DNA from: JAWLCA01 sp050485905
GTDB lineage: Bacteria; Pseudomonadota; Alphaproteobacteria; Rhodobacterales; Rhodobacteraceae
Length of the DNA stretch: 31,472 nucleotides
Assembly (NCBI GenBank): GCA_050485905.1
Contig: JBJHCH010000031.1
Location: forward strand, 1 to 31,472
Direction: 5' to 3'
How positions within the stretch are numbered: position 1 is the first letter of the stretch; each line of letters opens with the position of its first letter. The translations under genes were made by a program, and so were the position numbers. The notes beneath the pieces are model-generated. The model saw nothing but the letters and a program-made list of their open reading frames with translations, was not told the origin of the DNA and ran no database searches. This document shows positions 7,112 to 15,046 of the stretch, piece by piece.

Positions 7112-7279
7112 ATGGCAAAGTTCTACAAGATCTGGCTCATTTTCGATCCCCGCCGCGTGTTCGTGGCGCAAGGGGTATTCCTCTTCCTGCTGGCAGTGAT
7201 GATCCACCTGGTGGTTCTGAGCTCTGGCCTGAACTGGTTCGAAAGCGCCGCTGAGCGGAAGTATTCGCAGTCCAACTGA
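7112..7279 (+). CDS. pufA: LH1 antenna alpha polypeptide PufA
   Basis: PufA is the alpha chain of LH1 and pairs with PufB to hold the ring pigments around the reaction centre. The 55-residue product begins MAKFYKIWLIFDPRRVFVAQ. That N-terminal cytoplasmic motif is diagnostic for LH1 alpha. One transmembrane segment follows, with the bacteriochlorophyll ligand at H32 (AVMIHLVVLSSGLNW). The C-terminal tail is ESAAERKYSQSN. The start ATG 7112 has GGGAGAGGGA just upstream. A strong hairpin begins 17 bases after the stop. Confidence 0.97.
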   Translation: MAKFYKIWLIFDPRRVFVAQGVFLFLLAVMIHLVVLSSGLNWFESAAERKYSQSN

Positions 7280-7296
7280 CGCGCGGCAGATCAGCT

Positions 7297-7326
7297 CGCG
7301 GGCGGCGGTTCAGGCCACCGCCCGCG
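7297..7326 (+). promoter_or_regulatory. pufA-pufL mRNA-stabilising hairpin
   Basis: The arms CGCGGGCGG (7297-7305) and CCGCCCGCG (7318-7326) pair perfectly around a 12-base loop. This is the position of the known intercistronic hairpins in Rhodobacter puf mRNA. There they block 3'-5' decay of the pufBA segment and so raise LH1 over reaction-centre synthesis. No T-run follows, so read-through to pufLMC is expected. Confidence 0.8.
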
Positions 7327-7365
7327 GCAACCAGACGAATTAACGGAACTGACGGCTGAGGCCCC

Positions 7366-7410
7366 GGCGGGAGACCGCCAAGACCGAAAGGTTCGGGCGG
7401 CAAGGCCGCC
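7366..7410 (+). promoter_or_regulatory. Two further hairpins before pufL
   Basis: GGCGG-GAGA-CCGCC (7366-7379) is a 5-bp stem closed by a GNRA tetraloop. GGCGGC-AAG-GCCGCC (7396-7410) is a 6-bp stem. The second ends 18 bases before the pufL ATG, leaving the GGAG ribosome-binding site (7417-7420) free. Between the main hairpin and these lies an AT-richer stretch (GAATTAACGG) that could be an endonuclease cleavage site. This is inferred from the Rhodobacter puf model. Confidence 0.6.
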
Positions 7411-7428
7411 GATAGCGGAGACAGACGC

Positions 7429-8268
7429 ATGGCATTGCTGAGTTTCGAACGCAAATACCGCGTCCGGGGCGGGACGCTGGTCGGGGGTGACCTGTTCGAT
7501 TTCTGGGTCGGCCCGTTCTACGTGGGCTTCTTTGGGGTCACGACGATCTTCTTTGCCACCCTGGGCACGATCCTGATCTTCTGGGGGGCAAGCCAGGGCG
7601 GGACATGGAACCCCTGGCTGATCAACATCGCGCCGCCCGACCTGAGCTACGGGCTGGGCATGGCGCCGCTGATGGAGGGGGGGCTGTGGCAGCTCATCAC
7701 CATCTGCGCGATCGGCGCCTTTGTCAGTTGGGCGCTGCGCGAGGTGGAAATCTGCCGCAAGCTGGGCATCGGCTATCATGTGCCCTTTGCCTATTCGGTG
7801 GCGATCTTCGCCTATGTCACGCTGGTGGTGATCCGCCCGGTGCTGATGGGCGCCTGGGGTCACGGATTTCCCTACGGGATCTTCAGCCACCTCGATTGGG
7901 TATCCAACACCGGCTACGCCTACCTGCACTTCCACTACAACCCGGCCCACATGCTGGCGGTGACTTTCTTCTTCACCACCACGCTGGCGCTGGCGCTGCA
8001 CGGCGGTCTGATCCTGTCGGCGGCGAACCCGGAAAAGGGCGAGGAAGCCAAGACGCCCGACCACGAGGACACGTTCTTCCGCGACTTCATCGGCTATTCG
8101 GTCGGCACGCTGGGCATCCACCGGCTGGGCCTTCTGCTGGCGCTGAACGCGGGCTTCTGGTCGGCGATCTGCATCGTGATCTCCGGCCCGGTCTGGACCA
8201 AGGGCTGGCCGGAATGGTGGAACTGGTGGCTCGATCTGCCGATCTGGCCCGCCGCGGGAGGGATGTGA
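7429..8268 (+). CDS. pufL: Photosynthetic reaction centre L subunit
   Basis: This is one of the two core proteins that hold the special pair, accessory bacteriochlorophylls, bacteriopheophytins, quinones and non-haem iron of the type II reaction centre. The 279 residues contain five membrane helices. The expected ligands, counting Met as 1, are H154 and H174 (bacteriochlorophylls) and H191 and H231 (iron; H191 also near QB). E213 and D214 in DHEDTFFRD lie on the QB proton path. Each is one higher than in mature R. sphaeroides L, so there are no insertions up to there. The stop is one base before the pufM ATG. Confidence 0.98.
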   Translation: MALLSFERKYRVRGGTLVGGDLFDFWVGPFYVGFFGVTTIFFATLGTILIFWGASQGGTWNPWLINIAPPDLSYGLGMAPLMEGGLWQLITICAIGAFVSWALREVEICRKLGIGYHVPFAYSVAIFAYVTLVVIRPVLMGAWGHGFPYGIFSHLDWVSNTGYAYLHFHYNPAHMLAVTFFFTTTLALALHGGLILSAANPEKGEEAKTPDHEDTFFRDFIGYSVGTLGIHRLGLLLALNAGFWSAICIVISGPVWTKGWPEWWNWWLDLPIWPAAGGM

Positions 8269-8269
8269 C

Positions 8270-9238
8270 ATGCCCGAGTATCAGAACATCTTTACCCAGG
8301 TGCAGGTGCGGGGCATCCCGGAATACGGGATGGACAACGAAAACAACATGATGGCCGAAAGGACGATGAAGCCCGGCTTCTCGAACCTGATCGGCTGGCT
8401 GGGCAATGCGCAACTGGGGCCGATCTACCTGGGCTTCTACGGCGTGATCTCGGTCGCCACCGGCATCCTGTGCCTGAACATCATCGGCTTCAACATGCTG
8501 GCGCAGGTCGGCTGGTCGATACCGGAGTTCATCCGGCAGCTGTTCTGGCTGGCGCTGGAGCCGCCCAGCCCCGAGTACGGGCTGCGCATCCCGCCCTTGA
8601 ACGACGGCGGGTGGTACATCATCGCCAGCCTGTTCCTGCTGATCTCGGTCTGCGCCTGGTGGCTCAGGGTCTATTCGCTCGCCCAGCAGCACAAGATGGG
8701 CAAGCACATCGCCTGGGCCTTTGCCGCCGCGATCTGGCTGTTCCTGGTGCTGGGCCTGTTCCGGCCGATCCTGATGGGGTCGTGGTCCGAGGCGGTGCCC
8801 TACGGCATCTTCCCGCACCTCGACTGGACCACCGCCTTCTCGATCCGCTACGGAAACCTCTACTACAACCCGTTCCACGCGCTTTCGATCGTGTTCCTCT
8901 ACGGCTCGGTCCTTCTGTTCGCGATGCACGGGGCGACGATCCTGGCGGTCAGCCGGTTCGGTGGCGACCGTGAACTGGAGCAGATCTACGACCGCGGCAC
9001 CGCATCGGAACGCGCGGCGCTGTTCTGGCGCTGGACCATGGGCTTCAACGCCACGATGGAGGGTATCCATCGCTGGGCATGGTGGTTCGCGGTCCTGACC
9101 CCGATCACCGGCGGCATCGGAATCCTGCTGACCGGCACCGTCGTCGACAACTGGTTCATCTGGGCCCAGGAGCATCGCTTCGCACCGATGTACGACGGCG
9201 CCTACGGCTATGAAGCCTATCAGGGCAACGGAGGGTAA
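8270..9238 (+). CDS. pufM: Photosynthetic reaction centre M subunit
   Basis: PufM pairs with PufL in the reaction-centre core. The 322-residue protein begins MPEYQNIFTQVQVRGIPEYG and has five membrane helices. H183 and H203 are the bacteriochlorophyll ligands, and H220, H267 and E235 the iron ligands, again one above mature R. sphaeroides numbering. The C-terminus, after NWFIWAQEHRFAP, is about 15 residues longer than in pufX-containing R. sphaeroides. Such extended tails are usual where a PufC cytochrome binds the periplasmic side. GGGAGGG at the end of pufL serves as ribosome-binding site. pufC starts one base after the stop. Confidence 0.98.
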   Translation: MPEYQNIFTQVQVRGIPEYGMDNENNMMAERTMKPGFSNLIGWLGNAQLGPIYLGFYGVISVATGILCLNIIGFNMLAQVGWSIPEFIRQLFWLALEPPSPEYGLRIPPLNDGGWYIIASLFLLISVCAWWLRVYSLAQQHKMGKHIAWAFAAAIWLFLVLGLFRPILMGSWSEAVPYGIFPHLDWTTAFSIRYGNLYYNPFHALSIVFLYGSVLLFAMHGATILAVSRFGGDRELEQIYDRGTASERAALFWRWTMGFNATMEGIHRWAWWFAVLTPITGGIGILLTGTVVDNWFIWAQEHRFAPMYDGAYGYEAYQGNGG

Positions 9239-9239
9239 G

Positions 9240-10313
9240 ATGCTTCCCAAGTGGTTTGACAAATGGAACGCCGAGAACCCCCGGGACGTCTTTGGCCCAG
9301 CCATTCTGGTGGGGGCGGTCGGGGGGGCGGTTCTGGTCGCGGCGCTGCTGGTGTCCTGGGGGCAACCCCTGAAGACCGACAGCTTTCAGACCGGGCCGCG
9401 CGGTACGGGGATGTCGGTCGTGGCCTACGAATCCGACATCGTCACCCCCGACCCTTCGGTCGCCGGCTATGTCAGCGCCGATCCGGTGCCACCGCAACCG
9501 GGCGATCAGCTTGCCCGGGATGCCTATCCCGATGCAGAGCCGGCGCTCGGCGATCTGACCCAGGCCAACTATGACCGGCTGGTGACGGCGATGCGGGCCT
9601 GGACCGGGATCCCCGACCTGTTCGCCGGCGAGGAGAACTATCAGACCGTCGTCGCCCGGCGCATGATCGAGATGACCCAGACGCTCAACGACGACTGGGG
9701 CGGCCACACCAACTGGTCCGGCGAGGCGGGGGTGAACTGCTATACCTGCCACCGCGGCGAGCCGGTGCCGTCCGAGGTTTGGTTCAGCATCACCCCGGTG
9801 ACGCGGGCTACGGCCGGCTGGGCCTCGGTCCAGAACCGGGCAACGGTTCAAAGCCAGTTCACCAGCCTGCCGTCCGACGCGCTGGAGACCTTTCTGGTCG
9901 AAGGCGCACAGATCGCCGTGCATGATCTGGAGGCGCGGGTGCCGCGCGATCCGTCCCTGCCCACCTGGCAGGATACGGAGCGCACCTACAGCCTGATGAA
10001 CTACTTTTCCAACGCGCTCGGGGTGAACTGCGTCTTCTGCCACAATACACGGGCGTTCTACGATCCGGGGCAGAACACGCCGCAGTGGGCCAATGCGACG
10101 CTTGGCATCACGATGGTGCAGGATCTGAACAATACCTATCTGGTGCCGCTGGCGGCCGACCTGCCGCCAGAGCGCCTGGGGCCGGTGCAAGCCGACGCAC
10201 CGAAAGCCGCCTGCGCCACCTGCCACAAGGGCTATCAGAAGCCGATGGGCGGGATGGACATGATCTCTGACTGGCCGGAACTCGCCGCACCCGGCGTGCC
10301 GGTCTACGAGTAG
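9240..10313 (+). CDS. pufC: Reaction-centre cytochrome c subunit PufC, three-haem form
   Basis: PufC is the periplasmic multihaem cytochrome that re-reduces the oxidised special pair. The 357-residue protein has one N-terminal membrane helix (about 19-40) with no lipobox Cys, so it is anchored by an uncleaved helix. It has only three CXXCH motifs: CYTCH 167-171, CVFCH 264-268 and CATCH 325-329. The usual first motif, expected in the AWxx(Cys)xxCH segment near residues 120-133, reads AWTGIPDLFAGEEN here, while the following VVARRMIEMTQ is intact. H156 is the likely His ligand corresponding to that of haem 4 in Blastochloris, and M142/M145 and M253 are likely Met ligands. GGAGGG (9230-9235) is the ribosome-binding site. 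Four hairpins follow the stop. Confidence 0.95.
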   Translation: MLPKWFDKWNAENPRDVFGPAILVGAVGGAVLVAALLVSWGQPLKTDSFQTGPRGTGMSVVAYESDIVTPDPSVAGYVSADPVPPQPGDQLARDAYPDAEPALGDLTQANYDRLVTAMRAWTGIPDLFAGEENYQTVVARRMIEMTQTLNDDWGGHTNWSGEAGVNCYTCHRGEPVPSEVWFSITPVTRATAGWASVQNRATVQSQFTSLPSDALETFLVEGAQIAVHDLEARVPRDPSLPTWQDTERTYSLMNYFSNALGVNCVFCHNTRAFYDPGQNTPQWANATLGITMVQDLNNTYLVPLAADLPPERLGPVQADAPKAACATCHKGYQKPMGGMDMISDWPELAAPGVPVYE

Positions 10314-10317
10314 GGCA

Positions 10318-10371
10318 GGGCGGTGGAAACCGCCCGTCCGACCACCTTCGGGCCCATGGCCGGGCCCGAAG
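10318..10371 (+). terminator. Double hairpin at the end of the puf operon
   Basis: GGGCGGT-GGAA-ACCGCCC (10318-10335) starts four bases after the pufC stop. CTTCGGGCCC-ATGGCC-GGGCCCGAAG (10346-10371) is a perfect 10-bp stem. Only short T content follows, so termination may be partial; the stems would also protect the 3' end of puf mRNA. Confidence 0.7.
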
Positions 10372-10397
10372 TTCGGGGCCACCACACCCCGGTTCCC

Positions 10398-10457
10398 TTC
10401 CTGTTGGCTACAGGAACCTTGCGCCGTGCCGGGTGTCCCCCGCGCACGGCGCCTTTT
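10398..10457 (+). terminator. Second hairpin pair directly before dxs
   Basis: TTCCTGT-TGGCT-ACAGGAA (10398-10416) is followed by a 9-bp stem GCGCCGTGC/GCACGGCGC (10421-10429 with 10444-10452), then CTTTTC. The second has the form of an intrinsic terminator. It ends only about 20 bases before dxs, so a dxs promoter must lie upstream of or within these stems, or dxs depends on read-through. Confidence 0.6.
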
Positions 10458-10477
10458 CATTCCGAAGGAGCCGCGCC

Positions 10478-12388
10478 ATGACCCGCCCGCTGACCCCCAC
10501 GCTTGACCGCGTTGCAGGACCCGCCGACCTGAAGGCCCTGTCCGACCGGGAGCTTGCCACGCTGGCGGACGAATTGCGGGCCGAGGTGATTTCGGCCGTG
10601 TCGGAAACCGGTGGGCATCTGGGCTCCTCGCTCGGCGTCGTGGAACTGACCGTGGCGATCCATGCGGTGTTCAACACACCGTTCGACAAGCTGGTCTGGG
10701 ACGTCGGCCACCAGTGCTATCCCCACAAGGTCATCACCGGCCGGCGCGACCGCATCCGCACGCTCAGGCAGGAGGGCGGGCTGTCGGGCTTCACCAAGCG
10801 ATCGGAATCGGAGTTCGACCCGTTCGGGGCGGCGCATAGCTCCACCTCGATCAGCGCGGCGCTGGGTTTCACCGTGGGGCGCGACATGGGACAGGCCACG
10901 GGCGACGCCATCGCGGTGATCGGCGACGGGTCGATCAGCGCCGGCATGGCCTACGAGGCGCTGAACAACGCCGGGACCGAGGGGCGGCGGCTGTTCGTGA
11001 TCCTGAACGACAACGAGATGAGCATTGCCCCGCCGGTGGGCGCGATGTCGAAGTACCTGTCGGGCCTTTATGCCAATACGCCCTTTGGCGCGCTGAAGGA
11101 CATGGCCGAGGGGTTCGAGCGCACCCTGCCCGGCCCGCTGCGCGAGGGGGCGAGGCGCGCGCGGCAGCTGGTGACCGGCTTCCCCGGTGGCGGCACGCTG
11201 TTCGAGGAACTGGGCTTCAGCTACATCGGGCCGATCGACGGGCACGACATGACCCAGCTTCTGCCGGTGCTGCGCGCGGCGCGGGCGCGGGCGACCGGGC
11301 CGGTGCTGATCCATTGCTGCACGGTCAAGGGCAAGGGCTACAAGCCCGCCGAGAGCAGCGCCGACAAGTATCACGGCGTGGCGAAGTTCGACGTGGCCAG
11401 CGGCACGCAGGCGAAATCGAAGTCGAACGCGCCCGCCTATACCAAGGTCTATGGCCAGACCCTGACGAAACTGGCCGAGCGCGATCATCGCATTGTTGCC
11501 GTTACCGCCGCCATGCCTTCAGGCACCGGCGTGGACATCATGGCGAAACGTTTCCCGGCGCGGGTCTTTGACGTGGGCATCGCCGAACAGCATGGCGTGA
11601 CCTTCTGCGCAGGCATGGCGGCGGCGGGGCTGAAGCCCTTCTGCACGATATATTCGACCTTCCTGCAACGCGGCTACGATCAGGTGGTGCATGACGTCGC
11701 ACTGCAGGGCCTGCCCGTGCGCTTTGCCATCGACCGCGCGGGGCTTGTTGGTGCCGACGGGGCGACCCACGCCGGTGCCTTTGACGTAGGCTATCTGTCG
11801 AACCTGCCCGGATTCGTGGTGATGGCCGCGGGCGACGAGGCGGAACTGGTGCACATGGTCGCCACGGCTGCCGACTACAGCGAGGGACCGATCGCCTTTC
11901 GGTATCCGCGGGGCGAGGGCGCGGGGGTGGAAATGCCCGAGGAACCGCGGGTGCTGGAGATCGGCAAGGGCCGGGTGCTGCGGGAGGGGACGACGGTTGC
12001 GTTGCTGTCCTTTGGTGCCCATCTGCCCGAATGCCTGCTGGCGGCCGAGGCGCTGGAGGCGCGCGGTGTCAGCGTCACCGTGGCGGACGCCCGCTTTGCC
12101 AAGCCGCTGGATACCGGGCTGATCGCGCAACTGGCCGATCATCACGCTGCCGTCATCACCGTCGAACAGGGGGCCGAGGGCGGGTTCGGGGCGCAGGTGC
12201 TGCACCATCTGGCGCGCATCGGCCGGCTGGACCGGGGCCTTGCGATCCGCACCATGACCCTGCCCGACCGCTTCATCGAACAGGCGAGTCCTGCCGCCAT
12301 GTATCGAGACGCGGGGATGACGGCTGCGGACATTTCCGCCACCGCGCTGTCGGCACTGGGCGTGGCGCAGGTGCGCGCGCGGGCCTGA
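10478..12388 (+). CDS. dxs: 1-deoxy-D-xylulose-5-phosphate synthase
   Basis: DXS condenses pyruvate and glyceraldehyde 3-phosphate to DXP with thiamine diphosphate. It is the first and rate-setting step of the MEP isoprenoid pathway. The 636-residue length is typical. The ThDP/Mg motif runs from GDGSISAG (149-156) to NDN (177-179). H47 in SETGGHLGSS and FDVGIAEQHGVTF carry expected active-site residues, and DRAGLVGADGATHAG is the family's transketolase signature. The start ATG 10478 has GAAGGAG at 10464-10470; a GTG at 10433 lies inside the preceding hairpin region. Its place after puf matches Rhodobacter and links precursor supply (carotenoids, phytol, quinones) with photosystem synthesis. 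Confidence 0.96.
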   Translation: MTRPLTPTLDRVAGPADLKALSDRELATLADELRAEVISAVSETGGHLGSSLGVVELTVAIHAVFNTPFDKLVWDVGHQCYPHKVITGRRDRIRTLRQEGGLSGFTKRSESEFDPFGAAHSSTSISAALGFTVGRDMGQATGDAIAVIGDGSISAGMAYEALNNAGTEGRRLFVILNDNEMSIAPPVGAMSKYLSGLYANTPFGALKDMAEGFERTLPGPLREGARRARQLVTGFPGGGTLFEELGFSYIGPIDGHDMTQLLPVLRAARARATGPVLIHCCTVKGKGYKPAESSADKYHGVAKFDVASGTQAKSKSNAPAYTKVYGQTLTKLAERDHRIVAVTAAMPSGTGVDIMAKRFPARVFDVGIAEQHGVTFCAGMAAAGLKPFCTIYSTFLQRGYDQVVHDVALQGLPVRFAIDRAGLVGADGATHAGAFDVGYLSNLPGFVVMAAGDEAELVHMVATAADYSEGPIAFRYPRGEGAGVEMPEEPRVLEIGKGRVLREGTTVALLSFGAHLPECLLAAEALEARGVSVTVADARFAKPLDTGLIAQLADHHAAVITVEQGAEGGFGAQVLHHLARIGRLDRGLAIRTMTLPDRFIEQASPAAMYRDAGMTAADISATALSALGVAQVRARA

Positions 12389-12416
12389 GACGCACCTCTC
12401 TGCAGCGTGACCCGGC

Positions 12417-12450
12417 GCCGGCACTGCGCGCAGTTGCCGGCCCCCGGTTT
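12417..12450 (+). terminator. Likely dxs terminator
   Basis: GCCGGCA (12417-12423) pairs with TGCCGGC (12435-12441). A short inner CTG/CAG pairing extends the stem. CCCCGGTTT follows, a weak T-tract. It lies 29 bases after the dxs stop and 42 before the next start. Confidence 0.55.
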
Positions 12451-12491
12451 CTGTGGCAAGACCAAGCGAAGCAGACAGCAGGGTTCAGCAC

Positions 12492-13145
12492 ATGCCGGAT
12501 TACGCCGCCCGCCGCAGGATGATGGTGGACACGCAGGTCCGCCCGTCGGATGTGACGAAGTTTCCGATCATCAGCGCCATGCTGGCCGTCCCGCGCGAGC
12601 AGTTCGTTTCGTCCGACCTGCGCGAGGCGGCCTACATGGGCGAGAACCTGCCCCTCGGCCCCGACCGCGTGCTGCTGGAGCCGCGGACCTTGGCCAAGAT
12701 GCTGGACGCGCTGAACATCCGCGATGACGAGATGGTGCTCGATCTGGGCTGCGGGCTTGGCTATTCCTCGGCCGTGATCGCCCGCATGGCCGAGGCCGTG
12801 GTCGCGGTCGAAGACGACGAGACCATGGCCGCCGAGGCCGAGTCGCTGCTGTCCGCCAACGGGGTGGATAATGTGGCGGTGATCGCTGCGGCCCTGACCG
12901 AGGGCGCGCCGAAGCACGGCCCCTATGACGTGATCACCGTGCAGGGCGGTGTCGAGGTGGTGCCCGATGCCATCGCCGCGCAACTGAAGGAGGGCGGGCG
13001 CATCGCCTGCCTGTTCATGGACGGCGCGCTTGGAGTTGTCCGGCTGGGATGGAAGCGCGACGGGCATCTGATCTGGCGCGATGCGTTCAACGCCGCCGCC
13101 CCGGTGCTGCCGGGCTTCGCGCGGGAACGCGCATTCACGTTGTGA
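12492..13145 (+). CDS. Pcm-like methyltransferase upstream of tolC
   Basis: This is a 217-residue SAM-binding protein of the protein-L-isoaspartate O-methyltransferase superfamily (COG2518 type). The SAM motif LDLGCGLGYSS is at about 83-93, and a C-terminal QLKEGGRIACLF strand is typical. The substrate-site motif of true isoaspartate methyltransferases (SQPYxVA, with its Ser) is not seen; the equivalent stretch reads DRVLLEPRTLAKML. It is therefore uncertain whether this protein repairs isoaspartate, and annotation as pcm by homology could mislead. The start ATG 12492 gives the family N-terminus MPDYAARRRMMVDTQVRPSD. The same gene commonly precedes tolC in alphaproteobacteria. A small hairpin, CCGGGC-TGCC-GCCCGG, lies between the two genes at 13149-13164. 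Confidence 0.85.
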   Translation: MPDYAARRRMMVDTQVRPSDVTKFPIISAMLAVPREQFVSSDLREAAYMGENLPLGPDRVLLEPRTLAKMLDALNIRDDEMVLDLGCGLGYSSAVIARMAEAVVAVEDDETMAAEAESLLSANGVDNVAVIAAALTEGAPKHGPYDVITVQGGVEVVPDAIAAQLKEGGRIACLFMDGALGVVRLGWKRDGHLIWRDAFNAAAPVLPGFARERAFTL

Positions 13146-13195
13146 CGGCCGGGCTGCCGCCCGGTCGAGAAGAAGAAACGAACCGAGGCAGAGCC

Positions 13196-14569
13196 ATGAG
13201 CCGTCCATCCTTTCGTCCGCTGCGCCTGATGGCGCTATGCGCCGCGCTGGCCCTGTCGGCGCCGGCAGCCGGCGCGCAGAGCCTCGCCGATGCGCTGATC
13301 GCGGCCTACAACAATTCGAACCTGCTGGAGCAGAACCGCGCCCTGCTGCGCGCGGATGACGAGGATGTGGCCGCCGCCGTGGCCCGCCTGCGCCCGGTGA
13401 TCAACTTTGTGGCCAGCGCCAACTACAGCGGCACCCAGCGCGGCGTGACGGTCGACGAACTGACCGCGCAACTGTCGCTGTCGGCCGACATGACGCTGTT
13501 CGACTTCGGCAACAACCGGCTGGGGATCGAGGCGGCGCGGGAAACCGTGATGGCGACGCGTGAGGCGCTGATCGGTGTGGAGCAGCAGGTGCTGTTCAAC
13601 GCGGTGCAGGCTTTCATGAACGTGCGCGCGACGACCGAACTGCTGTCGCTGCGCCAGAACAACGTGCGCCTGATCCAGCAGGAGTTGCGCGCTGCGCAGG
13701 ACCGGTTCGAGGTGGGAGAGATCACCCGCACCGATGTCGCCATCGCCGAGGCGCGGCTGGCTGCGGCCCGGTCGAACCTGGCGGCGGCCGAGGGCGATCT
13801 GGCCGTCGCGCGCGAGGAATATCGCGCCGCCACCGGGCAGACGCCGGGCCAGTTGCGCGCCCCGCCCGCGCTGCCCGCGACCGCGCGCAGCATGGACGAG
13901 GCCAAGGCGATCGGCCAGCGCACCCATCCGGCGATCCGGCAGGCGCAGCGGCAGGTAACGGTGGCCGACCTGACCGTCGCGCGCACGCAGGCGGCGCGGC
14001 GCGGGCAGGTGAACCTGGGCGCGGATCTGTCGGTCGATCATCAGGGGCGCGACACGTCGGGTCTGTCGCTGCGGTATTCGGTGCCGCTTTATCAGGGGGG
14101 CGCGCTGTCTTCGGGGCAGCGGCAGGCGGCGGCGCGGCGGGATGCGGCGCGTGCGGCGCTGCATCAGACGGCGGTGGGCGTGGTGCAGGATGCGGGCAAC
14201 GCCTGGGCGCGGCTGCAGGTGGCGGGCGCGCGGATTCAGGCGAGCGATCTTCAGATCACCGCGTCGCGCACCGCCTATGAGGGCGTGCGCGAGGAGGCGG
14301 CGCTGGGGGCGCGGACCACGCTGGATGTGCTGAACGCCGAGAACGAGCTGCTGGAGGCGCAGGCCAACCGGATCATCGCGGAAACCGACCGGCAGGTGGC
14401 GGCCTATGCGCTGCTGGCGTCGATGGGGTTGCTGACGGTGACGCATCTGAACCTTGGCATCCCGACATATGATCCGTCGGTCTATTACGACGCGGTCAGG
14501 AACGCCCCGTTCCGCAGCCCGCAGGGCGATCAGCTTGACCGGGTGCTGAACCGGATGGGCCGGAACTGA
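13196..14569 (+). CDS. tolC: TolC-family outer membrane efflux/secretion channel
   Basis: This is the outer-membrane trimeric channel used by type I secretion and RND efflux systems. The 457-residue protein has a signal peptide (cleavage after AGA, about residue 27), then the duplicated TolC layout: two long helical-hairpin repeats, with beta strands such as FVASANYSGTQRG and the repeated GEITRTDVAIAEARLAAA and LGARTTLDVLNAENELLEAQ helices. Length fits alphaproteobacterial TolC/BepC. The start ATG 13196 was chosen because a signal peptide begins there; an upstream open frame to 13049 overlaps the preceding gene. The C-terminus is hydrophilic and not membrane-like, as usual for TolC. Confidence 0.92.
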   Translation: MSRPSFRPLRLMALCAALALSAPAAGAQSLADALIAAYNNSNLLEQNRALLRADDEDVAAAVARLRPVINFVASANYSGTQRGVTVDELTAQLSLSADMTLFDFGNNRLGIEAARETVMATREALIGVEQQVLFNAVQAFMNVRATTELLSLRQNNVRLIQQELRAAQDRFEVGEITRTDVAIAEARLAAARSNLAAAEGDLAVAREEYRAATGQTPGQLRAPPALPATARSMDEAKAIGQRTHPAIRQAQRQVTVADLTVARTQAARRGQVNLGADLSVDHQGRDTSGLSLRYSVPLYQGGALSSGQRQAAARRDAARAALHQTAVGVVQDAGNAWARLQVAGARIQASDLQITASRTAYEGVREEAALGARTTLDVLNAENELLEAQANRIIAETDRQVAAYALLASMGLLTVTHLNLGIPTYDPSVYYDAVRNAPFRSPQGDQLDRVLNRMGRN

Positions 14570-14632
14570 CGCCACCGTTGCCGCCCGGCCCTGTCGCGGC
14601 TAGGCTGGGGGTGCGGCGATGGCGGGCGGCGG

Positions 14633-15010
14633 ATGAGCGGGCAGAACGACATTCTGGACAGTGTGCGGCGGATGGTCGGCGATGACGAGGCGCCATTGCC
14701 GCGGCTGCTACTGACCCCGAAGATGCGGGTCGATCAGCCGGTCGGGCCGGCGCCGGAGATCTCGCGGCTGGAACACAGCATCGCGGCGCTGGAGGCGCGG
14801 GTTGCAGGGATCGTGCTGGCGCGGCCGAAGTCTGTGGCGGCGGCGGAACTGAGGCAGGATGACGAGTTGCGGGCCATCGTTTCGGACATGGTTCGGGATG
14901 AGCTTCGGGGGGCGCTGGGCGAGCAGATCACCCGGCGAGTGCGGCAGATGATCCGGTCCGAAATCAACCGGGCGCTGGCGGCAGATCCGCCCGGATCGGG
15001 GCGCGGATAG
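14633..15010 (+). CDS. Conserved small hypothetical protein (Rhodobacterales type)
   Basis: This is a 125-residue soluble protein with no signal peptide. It has an N-terminal helix MSGQNDILDSVRRMVGDDE, a basic proline-rich link (LLLTPKMRVDQPVGPAPE), a middle helix (ISRLEHSIAALEARVAG), and a C-terminal helical pair (DELRAIVSDMVRDELRGALG, ITRRVRQMIRSEINRALA). This resembles alphaproteobacterial proteins with a short N-terminal peptide, a linker and C-terminal oligomerising helices; the general plan is like PopZ/DUF2497, but I cannot assign it. The start ATG 14633 follows GGCGGCGG. It lies 63 bases after tolC, in the same direction, and ends before a terminator. Function unknown. Confidence 0.7.
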   Translation: MSGQNDILDSVRRMVGDDEAPLPRLLLTPKMRVDQPVGPAPEISRLEHSIAALEARVAGIVLARPKSVAAAELRQDDELRAIVSDMVRDELRGALGEQITRRVRQMIRSEINRALAADPPGSGRG

Positions 15011-15046
15011 GGGTTGGGCACGGTTTGGGCAAGTTGCCCAAAAAAT

